A model generated the notes under the pieces. The model saw only the letters and a program-made list of their open reading frames with translations, was not told where the DNA came from and searched no databases. Position numbers and translations under genes: made by a program. Below, piece by piece: positions 10,720-22,739 of a stretch of 64,000 bases of DNA (position 1 is its first letter; each line of letters opens with the position of its first letter). This DNA is from Flaveria trinervia (lineage: Eukaryota; Streptophyta; Magnoliopsida; Asterales; Asteraceae), in assembly GCA_025506515.1 (NCBI GenBank), contig CM046452.1, forward strand, positions 68,116,560-68,180,559, read 5' to 3'.

Positions 10720-13636
10720 GTATGGCGTGGGACCGTATTATGCTCCTAACACACCTTTGATTAGCGACTTGACAAAGACTAACTAAAGTGTCAACACAGG
10801 GTTGGTGCATGAGTTTATAAGTTGGTAAAAGAGCAAAAAAATAGTGGGTTGCAATAACATAAGTAACCTATAATGATATAGATAACTAATCTATAACATA
10901 AACATAATCCATAGCGTTGTCGTCATCGAAGATGATTGTGTTTATTTGTTTGCCTTTCATCTGACGACCAAGATATAAAAATGTGTTTGTATTTTAGGAT
11001 AATATTGCACCCACTTGACATCCGATCGTACACATTGAGTTTGTCAAGCATAATAACACTAGCCAATATTCCTGTTAATTAACATTAACTAACGATCCAA
11101 AAGATTAAGGACTTTAAATGGTAAACTACACAATGTAAGATGCAATACACTACTTTAGTAAAGCGTTTTAAAGTATATTTTCTTCCCTAAAAAGAGAAAC
11201 ATAAAATGGGATAGTGATCTCACCTTATGTGTATGCATGAAGAATTAAATAGTGCTTAAACTATGATGTAACTCATCACAAGTTACATAAAACATATGAG
11301 TACCATACAGGTGGGTTGGTTCATAAAACCTTTAGTGTCCAATCAATTCCATTGAATATGCATTTTTAAAATGTTGATCAAGTTTTAAACTACTTGACCA
11401 TTTGACATGTTGGTGACATGTTAAGTGAAATCATGTATGTTTATAGTTAACAAATATAACATTGATGAGTTTAATTCAATACATTCACTTATCACGCATA
11501 ATGAGTTCTAAACTTTAATAAGTTTTTCATACTAACAAAACCTACCATAGAACACATACAAACCCATAATAATTATCTGCTACATTTTAAACATAATTTA
11601 ACCATTACTTTAAATTTTCTCATACAATGACTACCTATGCTACTATCAAGGAACCTAGGTACACAGACTTTAGACCACTCACCGCATGCCATGTGAAGTA
11701 AACTTACTACCTCATATACCAAGCCCTACAAATCCAACTAAGAAGGGACCTCAGACCCATATCTGTGTGTTCTATACACCATCACATCATAAATTCAAAG
11801 TATAACATAAACTAAACAAGATTTTCTAGTTTTGCCATATCGATCAAACACATGGATATCCATAATAAGTTTCTATCATGTAAACCTAGTTACTAACATT
11901 ATTCTATCAATCAACACCATAGTATTATTTAACATAGATGTACACTCAACCATCCAATTTTTCCATATTCATCACATTCAATTTTCTAACAACATGATCT
12001 AACTTATGCATCCAACACATTTAGCATAGCAAACATGTATCACCATTCTCAATAACCATTTTAGCATGATCCTTACATTACATGCATGCGTAAACTATTA
12101 AACTTCAATAATTAAATTTACAAAGTTTTCTTATTAGGAGAAAGTGATCAAACAGTCTACCCATCAAACTAACTAATAATTCATTAATTATATGAATCAT
12201 CCACGTTATAATCATCATCTTAAGATAAAAAACATCATTAGTTATCAAGATCTAAAGTTATTGAAAACTAAAGTTTTCTCTTTAGATAAGTTATGAACTA
12301 CATGTTCAAATCGTAATTGTCTTTCACAATCCACGTAAACTAAAAAAATAGCATCAATCTAAATCAATTGGAACATTTAAGCTCTCAATAATAAGTTTTG
12401 GATTGAGTGGATGAACTAGGGTTTGTTCATAGTAAAATTTATGTAGAAAATGAAGGATTGATGATAATTGTTACCCAAATCACATAGTTGATCACAAATG
12501 AGGCTTTCTAATATGTTGTATGGATTAAAATCATGCAAAAACAATGGTGGTTTGAGTGTGCGTGGGGGTCGATAGTGCGAGGGTGGTTTGAGTGTGTGTA
12601 GGGGTCGATAGTGTGAGCGGTCTTTGGCTGCGATGGGAGTGGAATATAGGGTATTAAGGTTTTTTAAATTAAAATTACTTAATTTAGTATTAGCCATTTG
12701 CTATGTCACCAACGTATAAGAAAAAGTTATGTGTTGTTATGTGATGTGTATGCAAGACTTGATAAATTTATTGGAGTTTTGTTAACGGATTTAACCTGAA
12801 AAATACTAGATGTCACATCATCCCTTTATGTTACATTGTTAATTGACTGAGATGAAATAAAGATTTGGATTCTGTTGTCATAAAGTTGGAGTATGATTGT
12901 TTTTAGAACTATTAAACCAATATTTGTTGGAAATTGTAACAATATTTTTTAAAACTATTATGCAAGTATGCAACCATCAACATGATAGTACGTATATGTG
13001 TGCTTAGTAGACTAGTTATCTATGCATGAGTATATTTTGATTTCAAACAATTGGGATGCAAGGGTCAAATATTATGTATATGTGTTATATGTGATATATT
13101 GGTTATGATTGTGGAGAAATATGAGAGTTCAAACAGTTGAGATGTAAGGGTCAAACAATATGTATATGTGTAAATATTTTGATTTTATAAGAGGCTACAT
13201 GTGATATTAGTTATGATCATTAAGAAACATGAGAGTATATACATGTCTTAACAAAAGTTTCTACATGTCTTGACAAGAAGGATACCCAAAATATCTAGTA
13301 GTAAGGGCAAAGAGGAAATCAAACCTATGAGTGAAAAAAAAACCAGGAAAAGAAAAGTGCAACCAAAGAAAAGGAAGCTTAAATCCAAATCTTAGAAATT
13401 GTTTTTTAAGAACTCTATGACAAGGAATATCATAGGAAAGGAGTATGCAACTACTATTATAATGTTACATATGCGATATAAGCTTCAAGTAATAGAGTAT
13501 GGTTGTCGTAAAAATTGTTAGTAGGCCAAAAACCTTGAAAACACCAATGAAGAAATTAAAACTAAGGTATGCAAGATGGTTGAAGATGTGAAATATCAGA
13601 TGCATTTAACGTATAAAGATTATGAGGTTTTGTATG
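10720..13636. other. AT-rich non-coding interval
   Basis: No domain, RNA gene or element terminus was recognised. Visible minor features: a two-copy tandem repeat of about 40 bp at about 12545-12620, and two diverged copies of a roughly 45-base block starting near 13045 and 13130. This may be old host or decayed transposon DNA. Confidence 0.5.
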
Positions 13637-14097
13637 TGTTGGATCAGGTTGGTTTAGACAAATAATATCTAACAAGAACTTATTCTTGGATCAGTAAATA
13701 ACGAATGTGGAATCTAAGTTAATTACTTACTATCCTAACACAAATATTTTGAGAAAATATAAATGTACAAGTTGTTCTTTCAAAGTATGCACTTAATTAA
13801 TCTAGTTTGTATAAAGGATATAATTCGACTAATACAATCAAATGTTTTGAAAAGCTTGCCTCTCCTATTGTGTGAGGACTTATATACTAGACAATAAGAA
13901 TAAAATATTCTATGTTCAATTACTATAGTAGAACATGTAATCTATGTATCGAAGTTGGTAGCTTCAGTACTCTATTGTCTCTAAAAGGTGAAACACAATA
14001 GTCGTCGACATAGACAGACTTGTTTTGATTAGTGGTCGAACAGTAGCTCATGGAGTTCACTGATGATCGGAACTTGATTCGCATATGTTGATCAACA
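13637..14097 (-). repeat. Short LTR-like block, possible solo LTR
   Basis: Minus-strand start TGTTGATCAACATATGCG and end CTGATCCAACA give TG...CA termini about 461 bp apart. An internal AGTATATAAGTCC could be a TATA box in that orientation. No PBS or purine tract adjoins it and the 5-bp flanks (gtatg, gacat) do not match. It could be a solo LTR or the 3' LTR of element H. Confidence 0.35.
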
Positions 14098-14202
14098 GAC
14101 ATTCAATGTTATTAGTTGGATGAGTAATGCTTAGTGATTTGAGCAGGTTTAGGGTTTAGGGTTTAGATGAGGATTGTAAATTGTCATTAGTACTTTCTCT
14201 AC
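14098..14202. other. 3' flank of element H ORF3 with short telomere-like motif
   Basis: Non-coding. Contains about two and a half copies of TTTAGGG at about 14150-14168, the plant telomere unit, but far too short for a telomeric tract. Confidence 0.4.
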
Positions 14203-14263
14203 TTACCTTGCCTCTGAATCATTGCTAGGATTTCTTAGTCTTAGCCTCGTCAAGTTAGCTATC
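14203..14263 (-). pseudogene. Element H ORF3, C-terminal end
   Basis: The minus-strand frame that ends at 28873 on the far side of element B continues here, once one copy of B's ctatc duplication is discounted, and stops at 14203-14205. B therefore inserted into this coding frame. Function unknown. Confidence 0.6.
14259..14263. repeat. Target-site duplication of element B, left copy
   Basis: ctatc, identical to 28868-28872 across a 14.6 kb element. Confidence 0.9.
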
Positions 14264-15031
14264 TGTTGATACATATGTACCTAGTTTAGAAGCTTAATGT
14301 AAAATGTCAATCATGTCTTACATATATGTAAGGAATGGGTATGAATGAAATACAATATGTGGTTGATGCTTATAATGCTTAATATTTTATTGTTTATTGT
14401 GTGATAATTTATAGTGAACTACCTATATAGGTTTGTGGTTGTTGTATATAATTCTTAGTCAATAATAGTTGAGAAATGTGTTCAAACTTAATCATATGAA
14501 GTCCTCATGCGAATGGACCATGTTAATGGACCATACGCATGAATACTTCATGCTAATGGACCAGTCACACGACTGAACCTGGAGACTGGATCAGTCGCAC
14601 GACTGAACCCGGAGACTGGATCAGTCGCACGATTGAGACATAAGATTGACTCAGTCGCACGACTGAACCTTCAGTCGTGCGGATGGATCAATCACATGAT
14701 TCAGTCGCACGACTAAACCTTGCTAATGGTTCAGTCGTACGATTGGAAGACCCTAACCTATAAATACCACCTAATTCGTGGAAAAACATAACAATTCGAA
14801 TACCTACGCACATAATCGTACCCTATCCGTCCAGAGCTCAAGAAAAGTTGTTCCAAGTTCATAGATCGCAGTTGATCGTGCTCTAATCGTTCTTAACGTT
14901 TCTTTAATCGTTAGATTGATCTGAATTGTTTTCTCCCTAATTGGATCGCCAATCAAATTGGATTCCGCACTATTCGATCTGGTATACATGTAGAATTAGT
15001 TAGTACTCTATCCGTACACGGTCCCCGAACA
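14264..15031 (+). repeat. 5' LTR of element B
   Basis: 768 bp, TGTTGATACATATG...CCCCGAACA. U3 carries the palindrome array (about 14509-14745) with exact TCAGTCGCACGACTGA at 14591-14606 and 14651-14666, then a TATA box. It is about 39 bp longer than the 3' LTR, mostly because it holds one more repeat unit of about 32 bp. Confidence 0.92.
14757..14768 (+). promoter_or_regulatory. LTR TATA box of element B
   Basis: CCTATAAATACC directly after the palindrome array. The same box is at 28592-28603 (3' LTR) and 20843-20854 (solo LTR), and on the minus strand at 51935-51947 (C) and about 55892-55902 (E). Confidence 0.7.
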
Positions 15032-15033
15032 AG

Positions 15034-15045
15034 TGGTATCTGAGC
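15034..15045 (+). promoter_or_regulatory. Primer-binding site of element B (one mismatch)
   Basis: TGGTATCTGAGC, two bases after the LTR. It differs at one position from the TGGTATCAGAGC seen in A and C. Confidence 0.88.
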
Positions 15046-15254
15046 TTTGTCTCTTGATTTTGCATGCGATTCAATCGATTTTGGTGTAAAAATCACGTTT
15101 TTCATTTAAAACACCATCTTTTTTAGTAAAACATTGTTTTCAATGTCTCTAGATCCAAAAGCTCACGTTTTTTGGATTAAGGCACATTAGGGTTCATGAA
15201 AAATCGTATTTTTATGTCAAACTACCAAAAAACATTCAAATTTTCAAAACCAGG

Positions 15255-15495
15255 AGCCTTCATTCGCACAATTGACTCAATCGCATGACTGAACTCAATC
15301 GCACCTCCCATACGCACAATTGAACTCAGCCGCCCATCCATTCGTACGACTGAACAATCCCATTCACATTGTCCATCCACATTTGCCCAATCGCACGACT
15401 GTTCATGCCTATTTGTCCAATCGCTCGATTGGCTCATCCGCATTTGTTCAATCGCACGATTGACTCATTCGGACCTCTCCATTCGCACGATTGAA
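15255..15495. repeat. Palindrome array in the gag leader of element B
   Basis: Degenerate copies of CGCACGATTGACTCAATCG and CGACTGAAC between the PBS and the gag start (15528). The same motif family occurs in the LTR U3 and the pol-ORF3 spacer. Element C has the matching leader array at about 51085-51440. Confidence 0.75.
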
Positions 15496-15527
15496 TAAGT
15501 CTTGTCTAAAGTTCAAAGTTTAACAAA

Positions 15528-18186
15528 ATGGAAGATCAGTACTCAACGTTTACTGCCGGAAGGGACTTTCGTATCCAGAATCTATTGCTTCTAGAAAATG
15601 AAATTGGGAATCACAATAAGCCCCCTAAACTCATAATGTTAAATGATTACCCATAAATGATTACTCATAATGGAGTTGATCCCAATCTGTAAGAATCAAT
15701 CGAGACAGGTTATAGCATGTCGGTTGGTGCAGATGGGGTTAAACTTACTTTGGGCGGCATGACTGATAGCCAGAAGGTGAAATACAATGCTGAAAAGAAG
15801 GTGTATGCTTTGTTGACTCAGTCAATTCCTAAGGACATATTCCATTAGTTTTCTGAGAACAAACAAGCAAAGAAGTTATAAGAAGCTCTAAAAAACGGTA
15901 TTATGGGAATGCAAGTTGAAGGAATTAAAGGCAAAGGCTCTCAAGAAGGAGTTTGATAACTTCTCATCGATAGGAAAAGAGAGCTTGGTGACATCATCGA
16001 CCGATTCTACAACTTGATGAGTGAGCTACACACTCATGGGGTAACCACGTCCATGGAAGACAAGGTGTCAAGTTTTGCAGATGGCTTGCCAGAGAAGTGG
16101 GTTTCGTTTGTGTCAAATCTGAGACAGAATGATATGCTGGTGAAGTTGGATATTAATGATTTCATTATGAACCTGAGAGAGGAAGAATCGAGGAAGAAGT
16201 ACAGGTCTCAGAAACGATCATACAATCAGAACCCCTCACTATATAACTCATATCCCACTCCAACAAGTTCAGGAGCACCACTTCAAACGGCATTTGTGTC
16301 TAGTTCAGCAGCTCTTTCCCAAGCCGCTACTTTAGGATCTGAAACTTCAGGGTCATCTTGCACCTAATATATAGTACCTGAAGCAAATGCTACGAAGTTA
16401 AAGACCGAGAATCTTGGTAATATTACTATGGAGGTGGCAAAGGAGCATATTGATCTCCTAGCAGCGGTAGTTCAGTCCAATGATGGCCTAGTTGCAGGTA
16501 ATATTACAAGTAGGTGGATGAAACTGAACTCGAAAGAATGGATATCATATGGGCATTGGCTAGTTCTGTCCTAAGGGCGAAGAAGTTTGTGAAAAAGACT
16601 AGACAGAACTTGATAGCCACAAAAGACACTACCTTTGGTTTTGATAAAACCAAAGTTAGCTGATTTAACTGTGGAGAGAAGGGGCATTTCAAACGTGAAT
16701 GTGTTAAGCCCAAGAAGACAGGTAATGGTAATCCATTATCAACCGTCAATCGTCAAGACAAACCCACGAGTGGTGCTACCTCGTCAAGCAAGGAAACTAA
16801 GGCCTTGACTGCACAAGACGACGAAGGGCAAGATTTGACCTTTCGTTTTGTTTCTCCAGGAGAATCCAACATTGCCAATGTCGAGGGTTTGGATGATGAC
16901 ACTGTAAGTGAAAGTGAAATAGCAGTTGAACTAGTGATGTCAAATAATGAAGATACTGCAATTGTGGTCAATCACCTGAATAAAGAAGATCTCAGAACAA
17001 CATGTTAAGAATCACCAACAACCGAACAGTCAAACTCTGCTATGATGGCTGATTCAACCGAATCTTCACAGGTAAGTACCAAAGACCAACTTTTTGATAG
17101 TCATGCTTGTAATCAGTGTAATAAATTTAGAGAAAGAATAGATTCAAAATTTGGTAGGTTATTAGATCACAATGATAGCTTAGTAAATAACTTACAACTG
17201 TGCACAGAAGCACATAGTGAAACCGAAGTTGTTGCGTTTAATCAAGACAATGACATAAAGTTTTATTTAAACTCCCTGGAAGAAACTAAGAAAGAAAAAG
17301 CAGTTTTGGAAGTCGAAGTCAACTCATTAAAACAAAAACTGCATAGTTGGACCAGTTCTTTTCACATAGTCCAGCACATAGTGAAAGAACGTAACAATGG
17401 GGAGGGTTTGGGTTACAAAGTGGTTCCACCACCACATAAGATCTTGTTGAATGCTAAATGTAGACCAATAAATATCAATCGAATGTGTCACGAGTAAATT
17501 GGTGGAATCTGTCACTAAACAGTAGGAGGCCACATTGAAATCTAAAGGTAAGATGCTTATTGTAAATCTAGATGAACAATTTGAAAAGGTTAATGTAAAG
17601 TCAGGTTCAAACGTGTCTATTTCTGAACCCAAAAAGACCAAACAAGTTAACCAACCATGTGCTCCATGTCTTATTACAAATAAACAAAAGGGTAAAGATG
17701 TTAAAAATGTTCAAACAATGAATTTTGTTAAAGAAGAAAAAACATCTAAACAAGAAGTGTCCAAACCCAAACAGACTAAAGTCACACATGTGTCACACAT
17801 TTCCCCACAGAAACAGTTCCACCAACATGTAGAAAGTAGATCATGCTAAAATTATGGAAAGTATGGACACATCGCTTCTAATTGTCCTTATTATCAGACA
17901 CCAAGAAAGAAAATTGAACTTCATGATACTAAACCAAGTTCTTCGAAAAAGAGTTCTATCACTCCACCAAAAAGAATTAGTGAACATAAAGTTCAAACCA
18001 TAAGCCAGTCGTCTATTTATCACAAACAGGCCTTACACAATACTGGCGTATGGAAAGAAAAGTCAAGTCCAGTGTCTGATAATGAGAACAAGAAGAAAAA
18101 TGATTTGCCCTCACCCTCAAATGGACAGTGGGTTGAGTTTATGATGTGTGATTCCTCCGGTCACCCAAGCCAGTTAAGGCTTAGGT
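15528..18186 (+). pseudogene. gag: Element B gag (decayed)
   Basis: The start at 15528 (MEDQYSTF) is homologous to element C's gag start. The capsid-type domain covers about 15700-16300 (LHTHGVTTSMEDKVSSFADG). A first zinc knuckle (FNCGEKGHFKREC, first Cys codon replaced by a stop) lies at about 16660-16705, a coiled coil at about 17215-17350 (EETKKEKAVLEVEVNSLKQK) and a second knuckle (..GKYGHIASNC) at about 17845-17890. Several in-frame stops, for example near 15648, 16366, 17006 and 17495, break it. The two-knuckle layout matches elements A, C and D. Confidence 0.85.
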
Positions 18187-21100
18187 CCTTAACCTAAACT
18201 AATCATTTCCTTGAATGTGCAGGGTGTCTGCTATAGTGCTACTACAAATACCTGGATTGTTGGTAGCGGGGCATCAAGGCACATGACTGGGAACCAGTCT
18301 CTCCTGTCTAATGTCAAACAAACTAAAAGAGGACATGTTCCAATTACTGGAAATAAAAGAGGATATATCATTGCACAACGGGAAGTGGGAAACTAGAAAG
18401 TGATATTTGATAAGGTAAACCATGTTCAACAACTTCAAAATAACTTAGTTTCTGTCTCCTAGATATGTGACAAAGAATTCAAGGTTGTATTTGATAAAAG
18501 GAAGTGCTATGTTCTGAAAAAGGACTATGTTATCCCGGAGGACCAAGTTTTAATGTCAGCTTCAAGATATAACTATTTATATGTCTTTGGACCTATCAAA
18601 GGCCTCCACAACTGATCATAATGTTCAATGCTTCTTGTCAAAGGCAACAGAGAAAGACTCCATCTCCTGGCATAGGAGAATGGAACACATTAATCCACAA
18701 AAGATGAATTACTTGATCCAGAATGATCTAGTGCGTGGAGTAAATGTTAAGAACTTCCAATTACCGGAAATTTGTGTCGCATTAGAAAGGGAAATAGACA
18801 AAGAAGTCTCATAAGGCAAAGAAAGTTCACTCCATGGACATGCCTCTTGAGCTTCTTCACATCGATTTGTTTGGCCCAGTTAGTACAAAAGAGAATTAAT
18901 GGCTATTTGTACTACTTTGTTAGTTACGGATGATTACTCAAGATTTTCTTGGGTGATGTTTCTAAAATCCAAATCAGAGACATTTGAATCATTCAAAGAG
19001 CTGGTAACGACATTGGAGTCACTCTACAAGCTGAAGGTAAGGCAAGTTCTCTCAGACAACGATACCGAGTTCAAGAACCAGTGGATGGAGACATTCTTCA
19101 AAGAAAAGGAATTGTGCACCAGTTCACATCTGCCTACACTCCTCAAATGAACGGAGTTGTTGAGAGAAAGAATCGAAGCTTGATAAAAACAGCCCGGACA
19201 ATGCTAGCAGACTCGAAACTACCTATCCAATTTTCGAATGAGGCAGTAGCTAACACATTTTACACCCTCAACTGAGTCTTGGTGGTCAAACGTCATGGTA
19301 AAACGTGTTATGAGTTGCTCGAGCAACATAAACCGAATCTGGAGTACCTCGAACCATTTGGCACACCATGTACGCTGCTGAAGAAACTCAGTCAGGGAAA
19401 TTTAGCGAGATGGCCGAAGAAGGAATTTTCTTAGGATATAACATACCGAATAAAAGAGTGTATAACAACTCAACGGGTCAAGTGGAAGTGTGGTGCGACG
19501 TTGATGTACAGAGATACACCACCCCCTAGCTGGAAAAGGATCCTCCTTCTTTTTTGACTATGATGGATTCTTTAAGTCCTTCAACATCCCTCTCTCCCCT
19601 CCTAAGGACGAGTTATCAACCATAATGATGTATGATGTGTTAAATACACCATCCCTGGCTCGACAACCTCAGCTTCACAAGGTGAGTCTTCTAGTTCTTC
19701 AGGGGGAGCACTAGAGGTAAGTGACTCCCCCTTTGATGATGAAGACATGACAAATGATAAGGTAGATCAGGAGGAACATGTTCCTACTATTTCAAGTATA
19801 CAAGCATCTGATTTGATGCCTCTGACACTTCAGAACCTCACACTCCAGTACCTCATATACCAAACCTGGTGTCATAATCTGGATAATGAGGTAGTAGTTC
19901 CCACCACTCCTGGATCATGACTAAATGTTCTCATCCTTTGGACAATGTCATTGAAGATGTTCGATCAGGAGTACAGACAAGAAATCAACTCTACTCAGCT
20001 GATTATGCTTTAGTAGTGGAAAAGGGATATCTTCACGATGGTGTGTATTGTTGTTTTATGTCTCAATTTGAGCCAAAATATGTTAGTGAAGCCCTAAACG
20101 ATGAGGCATGGGTGAGTGCCATGCAAGAAGAACTTCTTCCATTCAAGAAGTTCGGAGTATGGACACTGGTGGATAGACCAAAAGGTGCTAAGTTTATTGG
20201 CACCAAATGGGTTTGGAAGTGCAAGAAAGATCACCAAGGGTTCATAATAAGAAACAAGGCTCGACTTGTAGTTCAAGGATTTTGACAAGTCGAGGGTATT
20301 GATTACAATGAAGTGTTTGCGCCTGTGGTGAGAATGGAAGCAATGTGTATCTTCCTAGCCTATGCATCTTATATGAAGATTAAAGTTTATCAACTAGATG
20401 TGAAGAGTGCATTCCTTCATGGTGAAATCCGGGAGACAGTGTATGTTAGTCAACCCAAAGGATTTGTGTAGATACACATGTGTACCTAGTTTCTGAGCTT
20501 AATGTAAAATGTCTTTATTGTCTTACACATATGTAATAGAATGGGTACTTAATGAAATACAATGTGTGGTTGTGCTTATCATGATTAAGAATTATGATTA
20601 AACTTAATCGTGTGAAGTTCTCATGCGAATGGCCAATGCTATGGACCATACGCATGAACAACTTCAAGCTAACGAACCAGTCACACGACTGAACCAGGAG
20701 ACTAGATCAGTCACATGATTGTAACATGATATTGACTCGGTCACACGACTGAACACTCAGTCGTACGAATGGATCAACCGCATGAATCAATCGCATGATT
20801 GAACCGTACTAATGGTTCAGTCGCACGAATGAGAAACCCTAACCTATAAATACCACTTAAATCGTGGAAAAACAGAATACTTCAAAACCTACGTACTAAA
20901 TTGTACCCTAGCCGTCCAGAGACCTCTAAGAACTTGTTCCAAGTTCATAGATCGCACTAGATCGATTACCAATTATTCTTAACGTTTAGATTCAATCCAC
21001 AATTGTTTTTCCGTGCGTTCTCACTGATTTGCTTGCCAATCAAATAGGATTCCGCACTATTGATTCGGTATACACGTATATCAGTTAGTATTTCGTTCAA

Positions 21101-22253
21101 TACACCATCCTAACAATTTGAGGATCCATATCATCGGGACAGAGTTTACAAGCTGGATAAGGCTCTCTACGGGCTCCATCAAGCCCCAAGAGCATGGTAT
21201 GAGAAGCTCTCGACTCATCTTGTGAAACACGGCTTTCGCACAGGAGTGATTGACAGTACACTATTCATCAAAGAAAAGGATGGTGACTTACTGCTAGTTC
21301 AGATCTATGTTGATGACATAATCTTTGGTTCTAAAAATGAAGCATTATGTAAAGAATTTGAAGCAGTAATGAAAGCTAAATTTGAGATGAGTGCCATGGG
21401 AGAGATGAAGTTCTTTCTCGGGTTACAGGTGGATCAGACACCAAAAGGGATATTTCTACATCAGACCAAGTATGTAGGCGATATTCTCAGTCGGTTCGAT
21501 AGGGAGAATGCTTCGGCAGTTGGGACTCCACTAGCTACAAACCACGATATGGCACCCGACGAAAATAGTGATCTGGTGGATGCCACCATGTACCGAGGAA
21601 TGATCGGATCCCTCATGTACCTCACTGCCTCATGACCTGATATCATGTACGTGACGTGTCTCTACTCCAGATATCAGGCGAAACCGAAAGTCAACCATCT
21701 CATGTGAGTCAAAACGATATTTCGTTATCTGAAGGGTACTCCAACACTTGGGTTGTGGTATCCTCATGACGATGACTTTGAGCTTACAGCGTATAGTGAT
21801 TCGGATTATGGCGGCTGCAAAATGAACTAGAAGTCAACATCTACAGGATGTCAATTCTCTAGGAGAAGATTAGTCACCTAGCAGTGTAAGAAGCAGGCAT
21901 CGGTTGCTCTATCAACTTGTGAAGGTGAATATGTTGTTACTGCAAGTTGCTGCTCACAAATCATCTGGATTCAACAACAAATTCACGACTACGGTTTGAA
22001 ATTCTCTAACACTTCTATATTTGTTGATAATTCTACTGCTATAACCGTAACTAAATATCCTGTCCAACATCCAAAAACTAAACACATCAGAATTAAATAT
22101 CACTTTATACGTGATTGTTTTGAAAAGAATTTAATCGATGTTGTTAAAATTAATACGGACTTTCAACGCGCCGACCTCTACGCAAAAGCTTTTGATAAAC
22201 CAAGATTTTTATATGTGTTAGAGGTGAACGGCGTGAAAAAAAATGTGAAGTGA
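18187..22253 (+). pseudogene. pol: Element B pol, interrupted by a solo LTR
   Basis: The protease site reads W-I-V-G-S-G, so the catalytic Asp is replaced by Gly (codon 18262-18264). Integrase carries DLFGP (about 18865), SDNDTEF (about 19055) and GVVERKNR (about 19150). Reverse transcriptase begins near 20090 and is cut at 20466 by a solo LTR; it resumes at 21116 with YVDD at about 21308-21319. RNase H ends at 22253 (VQHPKTKHIRIKYHFIRDCF). Stops such as the TGA at about 20281 and 21633 sit where the sister copies have Arg or Gln codons, consistent with C-to-T decay. Confidence 0.92.
20467..21115 (+). repeat. Solo LTR of a related element inside B pol
   Basis: 649 bp from TGTAGATACACATG to CATCCTAACA with perfect 5-bp duplications atttg at 20462-20466 and 21116-21120. 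It contains the same palindrome array and CCTATAAATACC box as B's LTRs but is clearly diverged from them. No internal sequence remains, so it arose by LTR-LTR recombination. Discounting the LTR and one duplication copy leaves the RT frame continuous. Confidence 0.95.
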
Positions 22254-22290
22254 TTCCAGAAGATGACAGTACATAGTCCAATGAGTAGAG

Positions 22291-22331
22291 TTATTTTTAT
22301 TTTATTTTATTCTATTTTATTTTATTTTATT
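22291..22331. repeat. (TTTTA)n simple repeat after B pol
   Basis: About eight imperfect TTTTA units just after the pol stop. Elements C and E have A/T-rich low-complexity sequence at the same place. Confidence 0.8.
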
Positions 22332-22739
22332 TCTTCGCCTATTAAAAGTCAAAACGCCAAAACATTTTCGGTTTTAGAATTTTAGGGGGAGAATAGGTTA
22401 GATAGTATTATATTAGTCGTGATATCTTATTACTTAAAAAATAAGGGAGGAGGACAGCTTAGTTAAAAGGAAAGAAATCAAATTTGTGATACTGATTCAA
22501 CGAATTTAGAAAAGGATAGTACACAGGGAACAAATTATTTGGGACTTCAAAAGGTTTAACTACTTATGATGCAAAATTCAAAGTTAAGTCTGAATAGTCA
22601 AAGCAAAATAAAAGGAAAGATGATAGTTAAACTATTATGCTACTATGGTAATATAGAGAAAGTAGACCTAGAGGTTGTTAGCTCATTAGATGATATGTTG
22701 GTAGATTCAACACAATAGATAAGTAGACCTCATTGGTGA

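Noticed and set aside
10464..10760. 98-codon plus-strand frame in the Gypsy-like LTR
   Set aside because: Phe/Ser-rich, no domain, and it lies within an apparent LTR fragment; chance frame.
12416..12697. 93-codon minus-strand frame with repeated HYRP..TLKPP
   Set aside because: The repeat comes from a two-copy DNA tandem repeat; no homologous context or promoter evidence.
8735..14202. Host gene between elements A and B
   Set aside because: No frame longer than about 100 codons has a recognisable domain or plausible exon structure.
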